NCBI GenBank assembly: GCA_937951485.1
Contig: CALEDJ010000053.1
Coordinates: 1-51,558 of the forward strand
Direction of reading: 5' to 3'
Source: an uncultured bacterium
Lineage (GTDB): Bacteria; Hydrogenedentota; Hydrogenedentia; Hydrogenedentales; CAILVY01
Length of the DNA stretch: 51,558 nt
Both the position numbers and the translations under genes were made by a program. Shown here in pieces: positions 1-8,659 of the stretch. How positions within the stretch are numbered: position 1 is the stretch's first letter; each line of letters opens with the position of its first letter. The notes under the pieces were generated by a model that did no database searches, had not been told where the DNA came from, and was given only the letters and a program-made list of their open reading frames with translations.

Positions 1-158
1 ATGCCGTGCCTCCCTCTCCCAGAGGGAGAGGGTGTATATGGCAAAACCCGAGGCATGCCGTGCCTCCCTCTCCCAGTGGGAGAGGGGTGGGGTGAGGGGA
101 AAGGTTAATATGACAAAAGGCTTTTCTCAGAACTCAGAATATTTTGGACAGCACTGAT
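1..158 (+). repeat. Composite interspersed repeat, copy 1 (contig edge)
   Basis: Two palindromic CCCTCTCCC-loop-GGGAGAGGG units are followed by a GGGGTGGGGTGAGGGG run. A conserved tail, CAGAATATTTTGGACA then CACTG, ends near 158. The same order of parts recurs at 29460-29621 and, inverted, at 51376-51558. It is non-coding, with stem-loops typical of REP-like elements. Confidence 0.85.
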
Positions 159-206
159 CGGCGGATTGGCCTCGTCCATGGACTTGACAGAGGGCTTCAG
201 CAGTAA

Positions 207-539
207 TGGCGGGGGTGGATATGTGCTGCTGTACCGGTGCGGGAATGCGTTTTACGGTTTATGAAGTTCCCCAATCTGATGAATTTGGCTTCCTATCAGG
301 ACTTGCTGAAGGGGGCTGGGTGCGATGATCTTGTGGCGCGGGATACGGGCCGCTTTCAGGGGCACATCGAATTGTATCTGAAGATACTGGAGATGCAGTT
401 GGGATATGATGCGCTGAAGATTCTGGATTTTAATCGGACAATTCTTGCGGTTTTTGGCGGAGAAATGCACTTCGCCGGAGATTTGGCGGCGCAGGGGAAA
501 CTGATTCAGGGATTGTTCGTGGCGCGCCGGAAGGCCTGA
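207..539 (+). pseudogene. C-terminal remnant of a SAM-dependent methyltransferase
   Basis: An open frame follows a TAA at 204-206 and ends with TGA at 537-539. Its first usable start is GTG at 237. The ~90-residue product resembles the end of a class I methyltransferase: a 'YQDLLKGAGCDDLVARD' helix-strand unit, a long amphipathic helix, then a closing 'LIQGLFVARRKA' strand. The SAM-binding half with its glycine-rich motif is absent, and the sequence before it is repeat. I read it as a truncated, probably non-functional gene. The family call rests on the shape of the C-terminal segment only and is moderate. Confidence 0.45.
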
Positions 540-541
540 CG

Positions 542-620
542 ATGCCCCCTGATATGCCGCGCATTGTCTATGAGTCGCCGTATGTGCCGGCGGAGTGGAT
601 AGCGGCGCATTCCTCACGCG
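542..620 (+). pseudogene. N-terminal remnant of a 2-hydroxyacyl-CoA dehydratase-type protein
   Basis: An ATG two bases after the methyltransferase stop opens with 'PRIVYESPYVPAEWIAAH'. This resembles the opening of 2-hydroxyglutaryl-CoA dehydratase D-component (HgdB/BcrB-like) proteins, which start with a strand followed by a PYVP-E-W-I-A-A-H segment. Similarity stops after about 25 codons; the frame then runs without family features into the next gene. It looks like the start of a second operon gene whose body was deleted. The next gene does not need this upstream ATG because it has its own signal peptide start at 710. Confidence 0.4.
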
Positions 621-657
621 CTATCGGTGGGATGCGGTATTCTGTGCGGCAAATGAT

Positions 658-663
658 TATAAT
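658..663 (+). promoter_or_regulatory. Candidate -10 box for the PmoA-family gene
   Basis: A perfect TATAAT lies 46 bases before the ATG at 710, just after the remnant genes. No convincing -35 box lies at 16-18 bases. Confidence 0.35.
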
Positions 664-709
664 TGCAGAAATTCGCGGCCGGCATTTGCCACATCAGAGG
701 AGAAAAGTC

Positions 710-1627
710 ATGCGCATCACGGTGGTTTCGCTGTTGCTGTTGTCGTGCGGCGTTGCATGCCGGGGCGCGGAGGCGCCGACGGCAGAAGTGGCGGAGATCA
801 CCGAGGACTTGCTTGTGGACGGTACGCCGTGGCTGCGAACGATGATCACGCCGCATGATGCGTCTTCAGCAGAAACGCGGGAAATCACCTACAAGGTCTA
901 TACGCATATCCTGGATTTTGCGGGCGAAGCGCCGATTACCAAAGGCCCCGGCGGCAAGTACCCCCATCATCGCGGCCTGTTCATCGGCTGGAATCACACC
1001 ATGGTGCGCGGCGAACGCTATGATACCTGGCATATGAGTAATTCGTATCAGGAACATGTCGCATGGCTGGAACAGACCTCCGGCGGCGACCACGCGCGGC
1101 AGGCGCAGCATGTCCGGTGGTACACACTGAAAGGCGAGCCGATTATTGACGAAACGCGCGTCATCACCGCCAAGAAGGGCGATGATGGTTTGCGGATCAT
1201 TGATTTCAGTTCCTCACTGGTTTCACGCACAGGCGACATCGCGCTGCGCGGCGATTCGCACCACGCGGGGATGCAGGTGCGGCTGGCGAATGAGGTGTCG
1301 GAACATGAGGAAACCACACAATACATTATTCCTGAAAATGCGGAAGAGCGGGCGAATGACGAGGTCTTCGGCGGATGGTGGGTCTGTTGCAGCGCGGTGG
1401 TGCGCGACAAGCGCTACTGGATCATCCATATGACCCCTCCGAATCACCCCACGGGCCGGCCCGTTTATTCCATCCGCCGCTATGCGCGCTTCGGCGCATT
1501 CTTCGAACCGGACCTGAAGGAAGGCGAGCCGCTTGACGTCACGTTTCGCGTGATTGTCTCGGAAAAGGAACTGGACCCTGCGGCCTGTCAGCGGCTTTAT
1601 GACGAATACGCGGCTGCGGCGCAATGA
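710..1627 (+). CDS. Secreted PmoA-family (PF14100-type) protein
   Basis: The product has 305 residues. The start at 710 is preceded by AGGAG and gives a signal peptide with a lipobox-like 'LLLLSCG', so it is probably an exported lipoprotein. The body matches the 'methane oxygenase PmoA' family annotation, abundant in Planctomycetes-like genomes and probably a misnomer. Family-style motifs include 'KYPHHRGLFIGWNHT' around residue 85, the central 'HHAGMQVRLANEV' and the late 'PNHPTGRPVYSIRRYARFGAFF'. Several conserved histidines suggest metal or sugar binding, but no activity is established to my knowledge. Its stop overlaps the next start by 4 bases, so the two are translationally coupled. An in-frame extension upstream to 542 is rejected as the remnant of another gene. 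Confidence 0.85.
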   Translation: MRITVVSLLLLSCGVACRGAEAPTAEVAEITEDLLVDGTPWLRTMITPHDASSAETREITYKVYTHILDFAGEAPITKGPGGKYPHHRGLFIGWNHTMVRGERYDTWHMSNSYQEHVAWLEQTSGGDHARQAQHVRWYTLKGEPIIDETRVITAKKGDDGLRIIDFSSSLVSRTGDIALRGDSHHAGMQVRLANEVSEHEETTQYIIPENAEERANDEVFGGWWVCCSAVVRDKRYWIIHMTPPNHPTGRPVYSIRRYARFGAFFEPDLKEGEPLDVTFRVIVSEKELDPAACQRLYDEYAAAAQ

Positions 1628-2139
1628 TCCTCGGCGTTATCAGTGACACGCACGGCAACCTGCCCATGATGCTGGCCGCCGCCGACGCGCTGACCCGGCA
1701 GCACGGCGCGGAATTGATCCTGCATCTCGGCGATGACTACGCCGATGCCTTGGCCCTGCGCGATGCCGGTTTCCCTGTGCGGATGGTACCCGGTCTGTGG
1801 TGCCCGGAATACCGCAACCCGCGCATCCCGAACCTGATTGCGGCAACTTTCGAAGGCGTGACCATGGCCTTCTGTCACGCGGATCAGGACCTGCAAGGGC
1901 CTGCGCGGCAGGCCGCGATCATCGCCATGGGACACACGCACACTGCCGAAATCCGGCGCGTCGGGCGCACGGTCTTCTTCAATCCCGGCCATCTCAAAGC
2001 CGCCGTTCATCGGGGCCGCCCCGCCTCCTACGGCCTGATTCAGATTGACGCGGACCGCGTGATCCTGCGCATCTACGGGTTGGACGGCCGCCCACGCATG
2101 GAAGAAACCTTTGTGAAAAGTGATCTGGGCGCGCCATAG
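1624..2139 (+). CDS. YfcE/MJ0936-type metallophosphoesterase
   Basis: This is a 171-residue calcineurin-like phosphodiesterase. The N-terminal 'GVISDTHGN' gives the first metal ligands (D8, H10). 'LHLGDD' supplies the next aspartate and 'MGHTHT' near residue 105 the GHTH metal motif. The family usually has a GNCD segment; here the matching place reads 'VPGLWCPE', so one bridging ligand looks altered. Members hydrolyse phosphodiester bonds in small molecules in the cytosol. It overlaps the PmoA-family stop by ATGA, so the two are co-expressed. The substrate is unknown. Confidence 0.85.
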   Translation: MILGVISDTHGNLPMMLAAADALTRQHGAELILHLGDDYADALALRDAGFPVRMVPGLWCPEYRNPRIPNLIAATFEGVTMAFCHADQDLQGPARQAAIIAMGHTHTAEIRRVGRTVFFNPGHLKAAVHRGRPASYGLIQIDADRVILRIYGLDGRPRMEETFVKSDLGAP

Positions 2140-2688
2140 CCGCAGCCGCGACACAACATCGTTTCCTCCTGCGGCGGGCCGTCGGGGCAAGGGCGTGCAG
2201 GAGACGATTTGCGCGAAGGACAACAAGGGCAACAAGGACACCAGGAACAGCAGGAACAGCAGTTTTCGGTCGCAGGGGCGTTGAGCATATTGGATGGAAT
2301 GTTTTTTCCCTGACTCTTCAACAATGAGGAACAGAGCCGTTCCGGGTATCTGCGGCAGTCCCGGCCGGCTGAGTCCTGTTTTTGTTGTGTTATCTCGCTT
2401 TTTTCCGAGCGTATGCGCTGATTTTTCCGCAAACAGGTGCGAAAATTGGTAAGATTTCGTCAGTGGGGGATAACAATGTGCTTCTGGCGGTGTGTCGTCC
2501 TTTGTTGCCGCATGTTGCGGCCGATGCTATATTCCGATTGCCACACTGCGCTTCGCGGCTGAGAACGCACGCTTCTCTCATCTGCGACTCGCCGTCAGAG
2601 GCCGGAGGGACGTGATGCCGGGATTTTGTGCAATAATCGCTGGCGCCTGGCGGATTGTCACCACGGTTCTCACGATCTATGCTGCGTG
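2140..2688. other. Intergenic region between convergent genes
   Basis: There are 549 bases with no credible gene. It holds a degenerate 9-bp tandem repeat at 2217-2261 (listed separately). I see no RNA gene or strong terminator. Confidence 0.6.
2217..2261 (+). repeat. Degenerate 9-bp tandem repeat (5 units)
   Basis: Units read AAGGACAAC, AAGGGCAAC, AAGGACACC, AGGAACAGC and AGGAACAGC. The same 9-base period and GGnCC/GGnAC flavour recur at 41768-41887, so this may be one repeat family. Confidence 0.6.
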
Positions 2689-3501
2689 TTATCGGATGCG
2701 GCTGATGGCGCGGTCGTGGAAGCGGTCGGCGTGAACGGGACCGTTCACGCGCAAGTCGGCGGGGTATTGCTGTTCCAGGGCGGAGAGGCGGGCGATGCGC
2801 TCGCTGGTGGGGGGATGGGTGGCGAAGAGGGTGATGCGGCGGGCGCCGCCGCCGCCTTGTTCGGCCTGGGCGAGTTTCTGCATGAAAGTAATCATGGCGC
2901 CGGGTTGGTATCCCGCCCGGGCCAGGTATTCCATGCCCTTGGCATCGGCTTCGTATTCGTTCTGCCGGCTGAAATAGAGCATCCCCATGCCGCCGATGAA
3001 TTCCCCGGCAATGCGCGCCGCCTGCGCCTGGTTCTTGCCGAGGATAATGCTGAGCAGCAACTGGTATCCGTAGGCGCGCGTCAGCGCCTCGCCGTGGTGA
3101 TACGCCGCAACATGGGCGATTTCGTGGGCCATGACACTGGCAAGTTCCGCCTCGTTGTCGCAGAATTTCATCAGGCCGGTGTACACGTACATGAACCCGC
3201 CGGGGAGGGCGAAGGCGTTGACCGTGTCCGGCGCGTCAATCACCTTGAATTGGTATTGGACATCCCGGCGTTCGACGCCTGCGACCAGGCGCTGGCCGAT
3301 TTCATTGAGATACTGCTGCAACGCGGGGTCGTCGAGCACTTTTTCTTTGGCCTCGATTTCGTCAGCGATTTCCCGGCCAATCGTCACTTCCTCCTGGGTG
3401 CTGAGAAGGTTAAGGGAGCGCGTGCCTTCCAGGGTGATACAACCCGCCAGCAACGCCACCGCTCCGGCAGCATACAGTATTTCATGAATGACTCGGCGCA
3501 T
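2689..3501 (-). CDS. M48-family metalloprotease lipoprotein (LoiP/YcaL/BepA-like)
   Basis: The product has 270 residues when started at 3501, where the signal peptide ends in 'LLAGC' (lipobox, C21). That start is preferred over longer in-frame extensions because it yields a proper lipoprotein signal. The M48 zinc site is HEIAH at 126-130, with the third ligand in 'NEYEAD' (E184). 'FALPGGFMYVYTGL' is the typical substrate-groove strand, and 'THPPTSERIARL' is the conserved C-terminal motif. Members are periplasmic proteases in outer-membrane protein quality control. It is last in the long minus-strand block, 59 bases after hisC. Confidence 0.9.
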   Translation of the reverse strand: MRRVIHEILYAAGAVALLAGCITLEGTRSLNLLSTQEEVTIGREIADEIEAKEKVLDDPALQQYLNEIGQRLVAGVERRDVQYQFKVIDAPDTVNAFALPGGFMYVYTGLMKFCDNEAELASVMAHEIAHVAAYHHGEALTRAYGYQLLLSIILGKNQAQAARIAGEFIGGMGMLYFSRQNEYEADAKGMEYLARAGYQPGAMITFMQKLAQAEQGGGGARRITLFATHPPTSERIARLSALEQQYPADLRVNGPVHADRFHDRAISRIR

Positions 3502-3560
3502 GGGACGAACCTCCGTGCCATCTCCGCATTCGCAGAGGGGAGAGTGTTTCCGATACCCCT

Positions 3561-4610
3561 TTACACAATGATACCACGGATGGCGCGGATCAGCGCATCG
3601 CATTCGGCGTCGGTGCCGACAGTGATGCGCAGGGCGTCGTCGAGGCGGCGCGCGTCGAAGTAGCGCACGAGGATACGCTGATCGCGGAGACGCTCGAAAA
3701 TCGTGCACGCAGACGGCGTTCCGCGCCATTGCGCCAGCAGGAAATTCGCCTGGGATTCCGGCACGCGGAAACCGAGGTCAAGCAGCGCCCGACGCAGGCG
3801 CGCGCGCGTGGCACGCACTTTCTCCGCGCTGGCGCGCATGTGCGCGTAGTCCTGCATGGCGGCGAGGCCCGCCGCCTGGCTGCACGCATCCATGTTGTAG
3901 GAGTCCTTGGTCTTGAGAAACTCCCGGATGATTTCCGGTTGCGCCGCCGCGGTGCCGATGCGCATGCCGGCGAGGCTGAACGACTTCGAGAAGGTGCGCA
4001 TGACAATGGCGTTGTCGAAGCGCTGCGGAAAATCCATGCAGTGGTCGTCGCCGAAATCCACATAGGCCTCGTCAATCACGACGATGCCTTGAAAAACGCG
4101 GCAAAGCCGCTCCACGGCTTCCCTGGGTGCGCTGACGCCGCTGGGCGCGTTGGGCCGGGTCAGCAGGCAGATGCGCGCGGGCGTGGTGAAAAGTTCCTCG
4201 GTCGGCTGGAAATCCTCGTCCAGGTCCGCGTAATGAATGGCGCAGCCGTGCAGTTGGCAGAGCACCTCGTAGAGCGAATATGTGGGATAGGTGGCGAGCA
4301 CCGTGTCGCCGGGGTCCGCGAAGGTGCGCACCGCCAGCGCCAAGAGTTCGTCCATGCCGTTGCCCGCGATCACCCAGTCCACACCGGGAAGATCATAGCG
4401 TTCCGCGCAGGCTTCGCGGAAAGCTGCCGAGACCGGGTCAGGATATTTTCTGAAGGCGTCCGGCCCCAGCGCACGAATCGCTTCGAGCACTTTGGGCGAC
4501 GGGGGATAGGGATTCTCATTGGTGTTGAGTTTGATCACCCCGGTTTCTTTGGGTTGTTCGCCGGGGACGTAGCCTTCCACATTCTTCAAAAGCACTCTGC
4601 CGTATTTCAT
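3561..4610 (-). CDS. hisC: Histidinol-phosphate aminotransferase
   Basis: This is a 349-residue class I/II PLP aminotransferase that makes histidinol phosphate from imidazole-acetol phosphate and glutamate. Seen: 'LNTNENPYPPSP' near residue 28, the motif typical of HisC; 'IDEAYVDF' near 179; and 'TFSKSFSLAGMRIG' with the PLP-binding lysine K209. Family length is normal (about 350). Its ATG overlaps the hisD stop by four bases, so hisD-hisC are coupled. No other histidine gene is in the window. Confidence 0.95.
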   Translation of the reverse strand: MKYGRVLLKNVEGYVPGEQPKETGVIKLNTNENPYPPSPKVLEAIRALGPDAFRKYPDPVSAAFREACAERYDLPGVDWVIAGNGMDELLALAVRTFADPGDTVLATYPTYSLYEVLCQLHGCAIHYADLDEDFQPTEELFTTPARICLLTRPNAPSGVSAPREAVERLCRVFQGIVVIDEAYVDFGDDHCMDFPQRFDNAIVMRTFSKSFSLAGMRIGTAAAQPEIIREFLKTKDSYNMDACSQAAGLAAMQDYAHMRASAEKVRATRARLRRALLDLGFRVPESQANFLLAQWRGTPSACTIFERLRDQRILVRYFDARRLDDALRITVGTDAECDALIRAIRGIIV

Positions 4611-5914
4611 GATATCCTCACTTGGACGGCGCGCGCGTGCGCGTCCAATCCTTCCGCTTCGGCGAAAGCGCGGATGTCATCCGCGTCTTTGCGCAGCCGG
4701 TCCCGCGTGTAGTAGAGCACGCTGCTGACTTTTCGGAAATCCTCCGCCGACAGCGGGGAGGAAAAGCGCGCGCGGCGGCCTGTGGGCAGAATGTGGTTCG
4801 GTCCGGCGTAGTAGTCGCCCGCCGCTACGGGAGTCATGTCGCCGACCATGATGGCGCCGGCATTGCCGATGCGATCGACAAGGCGCATCGGGTATTCCAC
4901 CTGGATGCTCAGGTGCTCCGGCGCGTAGAGATCGGCCAGTTCCACCGCCTCGTCCAACGACCGCGTGATGATGATGCACCCCTGCTTTTCAAGCGCGTTC
5001 CGGATGATGGCCTTCCGCGAAAGATTGGCGATGTCTTCCTCCAGTTGCGCTTCCACGGCATCGGCGAGCGCCGCATCGGGGGTGATGAGCACAGCGGCGG
5101 CGTCCTCATCGTGTTCGGCCTGGGCGAGCATTTCCGCCGCGACATATGCGGGGTTGGCGCGGCCATCGGCGATGACGACAACCTCCGACGGCCCCGCCTC
5201 GCTGTCAATTTCCACGACATGGCGCACCAGCGACTTCGCAGCGGTTACAAAGATATTGCCGGGGCCGGTGATTTTCGTCACCGCCGGGATGTGCTCGGTG
5301 CCGTAGGCCAGCGCAGCGATGGCCTGCGCGCCGCCCACGCGGAAAATGCGCGTCGCACCCGCGATGCGCGCCGCCGCAAGCATCGCAGGGTGGATGCCGC
5401 CGTTATACGTCGGCGGCGATACCAGTACGATCTCCTGAACGCCGGCCACGCGCGCGGGCACGATGTTCATCAGCACGGACGACGGGTAGAACGCCTTGCC
5501 GCCGGGGGCGTAAACGCCGGCGCTGTCCACCGGCGTGATGCGCTGTCCCAGTACGGTGCCGTCCTCGAAGGTCTCCTGCCAGGATTCGCGCAGGTTGCGC
5601 GAATGAAAGCGCCGGATGTTCGCATGGGCGCGTTCGAGAACCGCCGACAACTGCGGGTCAACCGACGCCAGGGCGGCATCCATCTCCTCCTGTGTGACCT
5701 CAAACTGCGAGGGAACGAGCCGGACGCCGTCGAAGCGCTCGGTGAATTCGGCCACGGCGTCATCGCCGCGCAGACGGACCGCCTCGACGATATTCCGGGT
5801 CGCCTCGATCTTCTCGCGAATGCCGGCGTCCGTCTCGCCGGGGGCGCTGCGCGCGGTAATATAGTCCGCCGCTGCCTGATAACCCGCGTCATCCTGGATT
5901 TTCAGTCGTCTCAT
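4607..5914 (-). CDS. hisD: Histidinol dehydrogenase
   Basis: The product has 435 residues and catalyses the two NAD-dependent oxidations of histidinol to histidine at a zinc site. Family motifs seen: 'GGKAFYPSSVLMN', 'GPGNIFVTAAK', 'IDSEAGPSEVVVIAD', 'AQAEHDEDAAAVLIT' and 'YAPEHLSI'. The ATG at 5914 is chosen because GGAG sits 8 bases before it; an in-frame ATG at 5932 would place that ribosome site inside the gene. hisC follows with a 4-base overlap. Confidence 0.95.
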   Translation of the reverse strand: MRRLKIQDDAGYQAAADYITARSAPGETDAGIREKIEATRNIVEAVRLRGDDAVAEFTERFDGVRLVPSQFEVTQEEMDAALASVDPQLSAVLERAHANIRRFHSRNLRESWQETFEDGTVLGQRITPVDSAGVYAPGGKAFYPSSVLMNIVPARVAGVQEIVLVSPPTYNGGIHPAMLAAARIAGATRIFRVGGAQAIAALAYGTEHIPAVTKITGPGNIFVTAAKSLVRHVVEIDSEAGPSEVVVIADGRANPAYVAAEMLAQAEHDEDAAAVLITPDAALADAVEAQLEEDIANLSRKAIIRNALEKQGCIIITRSLDEAVELADLYAPEHLSIQVEYPMRLVDRIGNAGAIMVGDMTPVAAGDYYAGPNHILPTGRRARFSSPLSAEDFRKVSSVLYYTRDRLRKDADDIRAFAEAEGLDAHARAVQVRIS

Positions 5915-6176
5915 GCATGGTACTCCTGCCATGACACTTCAGCCGAATGGCGTAATGTGTCTTCGCTCTCTCGGACAATCATGAACTCGCTTCATACTTA
6001 CGAAAACAGGTGAAAGTTCCTGTAAATAACCTCATGGAAAACATCCCCCTTGGAAGGGGGTGGCGCGAAGCGCCGGGGGATGTAAAAGGCAACACAGCAT
6101 ATTCGAAAAACACGTCATTTAGTTGAGATACCATCTCCTGCCATGTATTGTCTTGTATCGTTATCGGTACAATTAT
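5915..6176. other. Intergenic region between hisD and murA
   Basis: There are 262 bases with no gene. They hold a single copy of the CCCCCTTGG-type structured repeat (6041-6090) and AT-richer sequence that may carry the hisD promoter. I see no T-box or leader-peptide histidine run. Confidence 0.5.
6041..6090 (+). repeat. CCCCCTTGG structured repeat, single copy
   Basis: It begins ACATCCCCCTTGGAAGGGGG, continues TGGCGCGAAGCGCC and ends GGGGGATGTAAAAGGC. Two nested stems (CCCCCTT/AAGGGGG and GGCGC/GCGCC) lie within an outer ACATCCCCC/GGGGGATGT pairing. It is related to the three-unit array at 29149-29276. Confidence 0.8.
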
Positions 6177-7430
6177 CTATTCCCGCACCCGCTCGATATC
6201 CGCGCCCAGCGCCGCAAGCCGTTCCTCAATGCGCTCGTAGCCCCGGTCAATGTGATAGACCCGCGAAATCGCCGTGGCGCCCTTGTCCGCCATCAGCCCG
6301 GCGATGACGAGGGCCGCGCTCGCACGCAGGTCGGAGGCCATGACCGGCGCGCCGGAAAGGCGTTCCACGCCGCGGACGATGGCCGTGTTGCCCTCGAGCG
6401 TGATGTCCGCGCCCATGCGGATGAGTTCCGCCGCCTGCATGAAGCGGTTCTCGAAGACCGTCTCCTTGATCAGGCTGACGCCGCGCGCGCAGGTGAGCAG
6501 GGCCATCATCTGCGCCTGCAAATCCGTAGCAAACCCTGGAAACGGCCGGGTGGTTACTTCCACTGCGTCAATGCCATCCCGGGCGGCTGCGCGGATACTG
6601 TCTCCCTTTGTTTCCACCACTGCGCCCGCCTCGCGCAACTTGTCCAGAAAAGCCGGAAGATGGTCGGCGTGCGCATTCAGCACGGTCACGTCGCCATGGG
6701 TCGCCACGCCCGCCGCCAGGAAAGTGCCCGCTTCGATTCGGTCGGGCATCACAACATGCTCCGCGCCGCCGAGGCGGTCCACGCCGACCACGGTGATCAG
6801 GTCGGTGCCTGCGCCGGATATCTGCGCTCCCATCGCATTCAGGAAACGTGCCAGGTCCTCGATTTCAGGCTCCCGCGCCGCGTTGTGCAGCCGCGTCACG
6901 CCGTCGGCCAGGCACGCCGCCATCAACAGGTTTTCCGTGGCGCCCACGCTGGGGAAGTCCTGCGTGAAGTTCGCGCCGTGCAGCGCGCCTTCGGCCACGA
7001 CATAACCGTCTTCTATGCGTATTTCCGCCCCCATCGCCTCGAGGCCCTTGAGGTGGATATCCACCGGGCGCGCACCGATGGCACAGCCGCCCGGCAGCGA
7101 GACCCGCGCGCGCCGATGGCGCGCCAGCAACGCCCCCAGCACAAAAAAGGAGGCGCGCATCTTCCGGACCTGGTCATACGGCGCTTCCGGGTTGGACAGC
7201 GCCGACGGGTCCAGCGTCATGCACCGGCCCGTGAAGTCAATCTTCATACCCATGTGCGACAGTAGTTTATCCATCGAGAAGATGTCATGCAGGCAGGGGA
7301 CATTGTGCAGGACACACGGCTTTTCGGCGAGAATCGTCGCAGCCATGAGCGGCAGGGCCGCGTTCTTCGCACCCCGCACATGCACGCATCCTTTCAGGGG
7401 CTTGCCCCCGCGAATCAAGATTTTGTCCAT
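6177..7430 (-). CDS. murA: UDP-N-acetylglucosamine 1-carboxyvinyltransferase
   Basis: The 417-residue product catalyses the first committed step of peptidoglycan synthesis: transfer of enolpyruvate from PEP to UDP-GlcNAc. The N-terminal 'GGKPLKGCVHVRGAKNAAL' carries the K-N pair of the family. The catalytic cysteine C116 lies in 'LPGGCAIGARPVD', so the enzyme should have the ordinary fosfomycin-sensitive Cys form. The length is normal. It follows prfB by 85 bases in the same direction. Confidence 0.95.
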   Translation of the reverse strand: MDKILIRGGKPLKGCVHVRGAKNAALPLMAATILAEKPCVLHNVPCLHDIFSMDKLLSHMGMKIDFTGRCMTLDPSALSNPEAPYDQVRKMRASFFVLGALLARHRRARVSLPGGCAIGARPVDIHLKGLEAMGAEIRIEDGYVVAEGALHGANFTQDFPSVGATENLLMAACLADGVTRLHNAAREPEIEDLARFLNAMGAQISGAGTDLITVVGVDRLGGAEHVVMPDRIEAGTFLAAGVATHGDVTVLNAHADHLPAFLDKLREAGAVVETKGDSIRAAARDGIDAVEVTTRPFPGFATDLQAQMMALLTCARGVSLIKETVFENRFMQAAELIRMGADITLEGNTAIVRGVERLSGAPVMASDLRASAALVIAGLMADKGATAISRVYHIDRGYERIEERLAALGADIERVRE

Positions 7431-7515
7431 TTACCTGCCATCCTGCGTATGACGCCGCTGTTGCAGCATAAAGAATCAATCCCGCGGACTGCGTCGCAGT
7501 TCCAGGAACGATGCA

Positions 7516-8631
7516 TTACCTTGCCATGCTCTTCTTGCCCAGACTCCACTTGAGATAGGCTTCAATGAACATGTCCAAATCTCCGTCCAGCACACGGTCC
7601 ACATTGGAGGTCTCCGCGCCCGTGCGGTGGTCCTTCACCAACTGGTAGGGCTGGAGGACATAACTGCGGATTTGGCTGCCCCATGCGACCTCCTGATAGC
7701 CATCGCGCTGTGCGCTCAGTTCCGCCTCCTTTTTTTTCATTTCCAAGTCGTAGAGTTTGGCTTTGAGCATTTCCATCGCGGTGGCGCGGTTGCGGTGCTG
7801 CGAGCGTTCTATCTGGCAGGAGACCACGAAGCCCGTGGGAAGATGCGTCAAGCGAACCGCTGAACTGGTTTTGTTCACTTTCTGGCCGCCGGCCCCACTG
7901 GAACGAAACACGTCCATCTTGAGATCTTCTTCACGGATTTCGATATTGACGGATTCGTCAATCTCCGACAGCACCTCGATCGCGCAGAAGGACGTGTGCC
8001 GGCGCTTGTTGGCGTCGAAGGGCGAGATGCGGACCAGGCGGTGCACGCCCGCTTCGGATTTGAGCGTGCCGAAGGCGTAAGGGCCGGTGATGCGCATGGA
8101 AGCGCTTTTGAGTCCGGCTTCTTCGCCAGGGAGGTAATCGAGCACCTCGACTTCAAAACCGCGCTGTTCGCAGAAACGCGTGACCATACGGTAGAGCATA
8201 TCCGCCCAGTCGCAGGATTCCGTGCCGCCCGCGCCGGGGTGGATGCTGAGGATGACCGGCTTGGTGTCGCGCGGGTCCGTGAAGAGGCTGCTCAATTCGA
8301 CGAGATGCAGTTTCTTTTCCAGGGATTTGCAGAGCGCGGTGAGTTCCCCGGCCATGCTTTCGTCTTCTTCTTCGGCGGCCATCTGCGCCAACAGCAGCGC
8401 GTCGTTCAGTTCCCGGTGCAGGGCGTCCGGCGCGTTCACCGCCGCTTTCAACGCTTTGAGTTCCTGCACCACTTTTTGGGCGCTTTCCGGGTCATCCCAG
8501 AAACCCGGCGCAGCCATCTGGGTTTCGGTGGCGACGACCTTTTCGCGCAGGCCGTCCACGTTCAGGCAGGCGCGCAGTTCCTCCAGGCGTCGCAGATAAT
8601 CCCGGATTTCTTCCACTTCAGGTTCATACAT
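7516..8631 (-). CDS. prfB: Peptide chain release factor 2, no programmed frameshift
   Basis: The 371-residue product terminates translation at UGA and UAA. Seen: the stop-recognition SPF tripeptide at 203-205 ('ISPFDANKRRHTSF') and the catalytic GGQ at 248-250 ('SSGAGGQKVNKTSS'). The frame stays open further upstream, but the family sequence begins at MYEPEVEEIRDYL (8631). Many bacterial prfB genes need a +1 shift at an in-frame UGA near codon 25. Here the corresponding segment reads straight through as 'RACLNVDGL' with no UGA, so this autoregulation is absent. cdsA ends 28 bases upstream. Confidence 0.95.
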   Translation of the reverse strand: MYEPEVEEIRDYLRRLEELRACLNVDGLREKVVATETQMAAPGFWDDPESAQKVVQELKALKAAVNAPDALHRELNDALLLAQMAAEEEDESMAGELTALCKSLEKKLHLVELSSLFTDPRDTKPVILSIHPGAGGTESCDWADMLYRMVTRFCEQRGFEVEVLDYLPGEEAGLKSASMRITGPYAFGTLKSEAGVHRLVRISPFDANKRRHTSFCAIEVLSEIDESVNIEIREEDLKMDVFRSSGAGGQKVNKTSSAVRLTHLPTGFVVSCQIERSQHRNRATAMEMLKAKLYDLEMKKKEAELSAQRDGYQEVAWGSQIRSYVLQPYQLVKDHRTGAETSNVDRVLDGDLDMFIEAYLKWSLGKKSMAR

Positions 8632-8659
8632 GGCCGTTTTCCTTCGCCGGCAATGCGCA

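Noticed and set aside
542-709. In-frame upstream extension of the PmoA-family gene
   Set aside because: The extension resembles another family's N-terminus and would bury the signal peptide; the ATG at 710 has its own ribosome site.
2626-3663. Long plus-strand open frame opposite the M48 protease
   Set aside because: It is the antisense of a clear metalloprotease with HEIAH; its composition lacks any domain.
7480-7515. Possible terminator between prfB and murA
   Set aside because: A short stem with a tiny loop exists, but no T-run follows on the minus strand.
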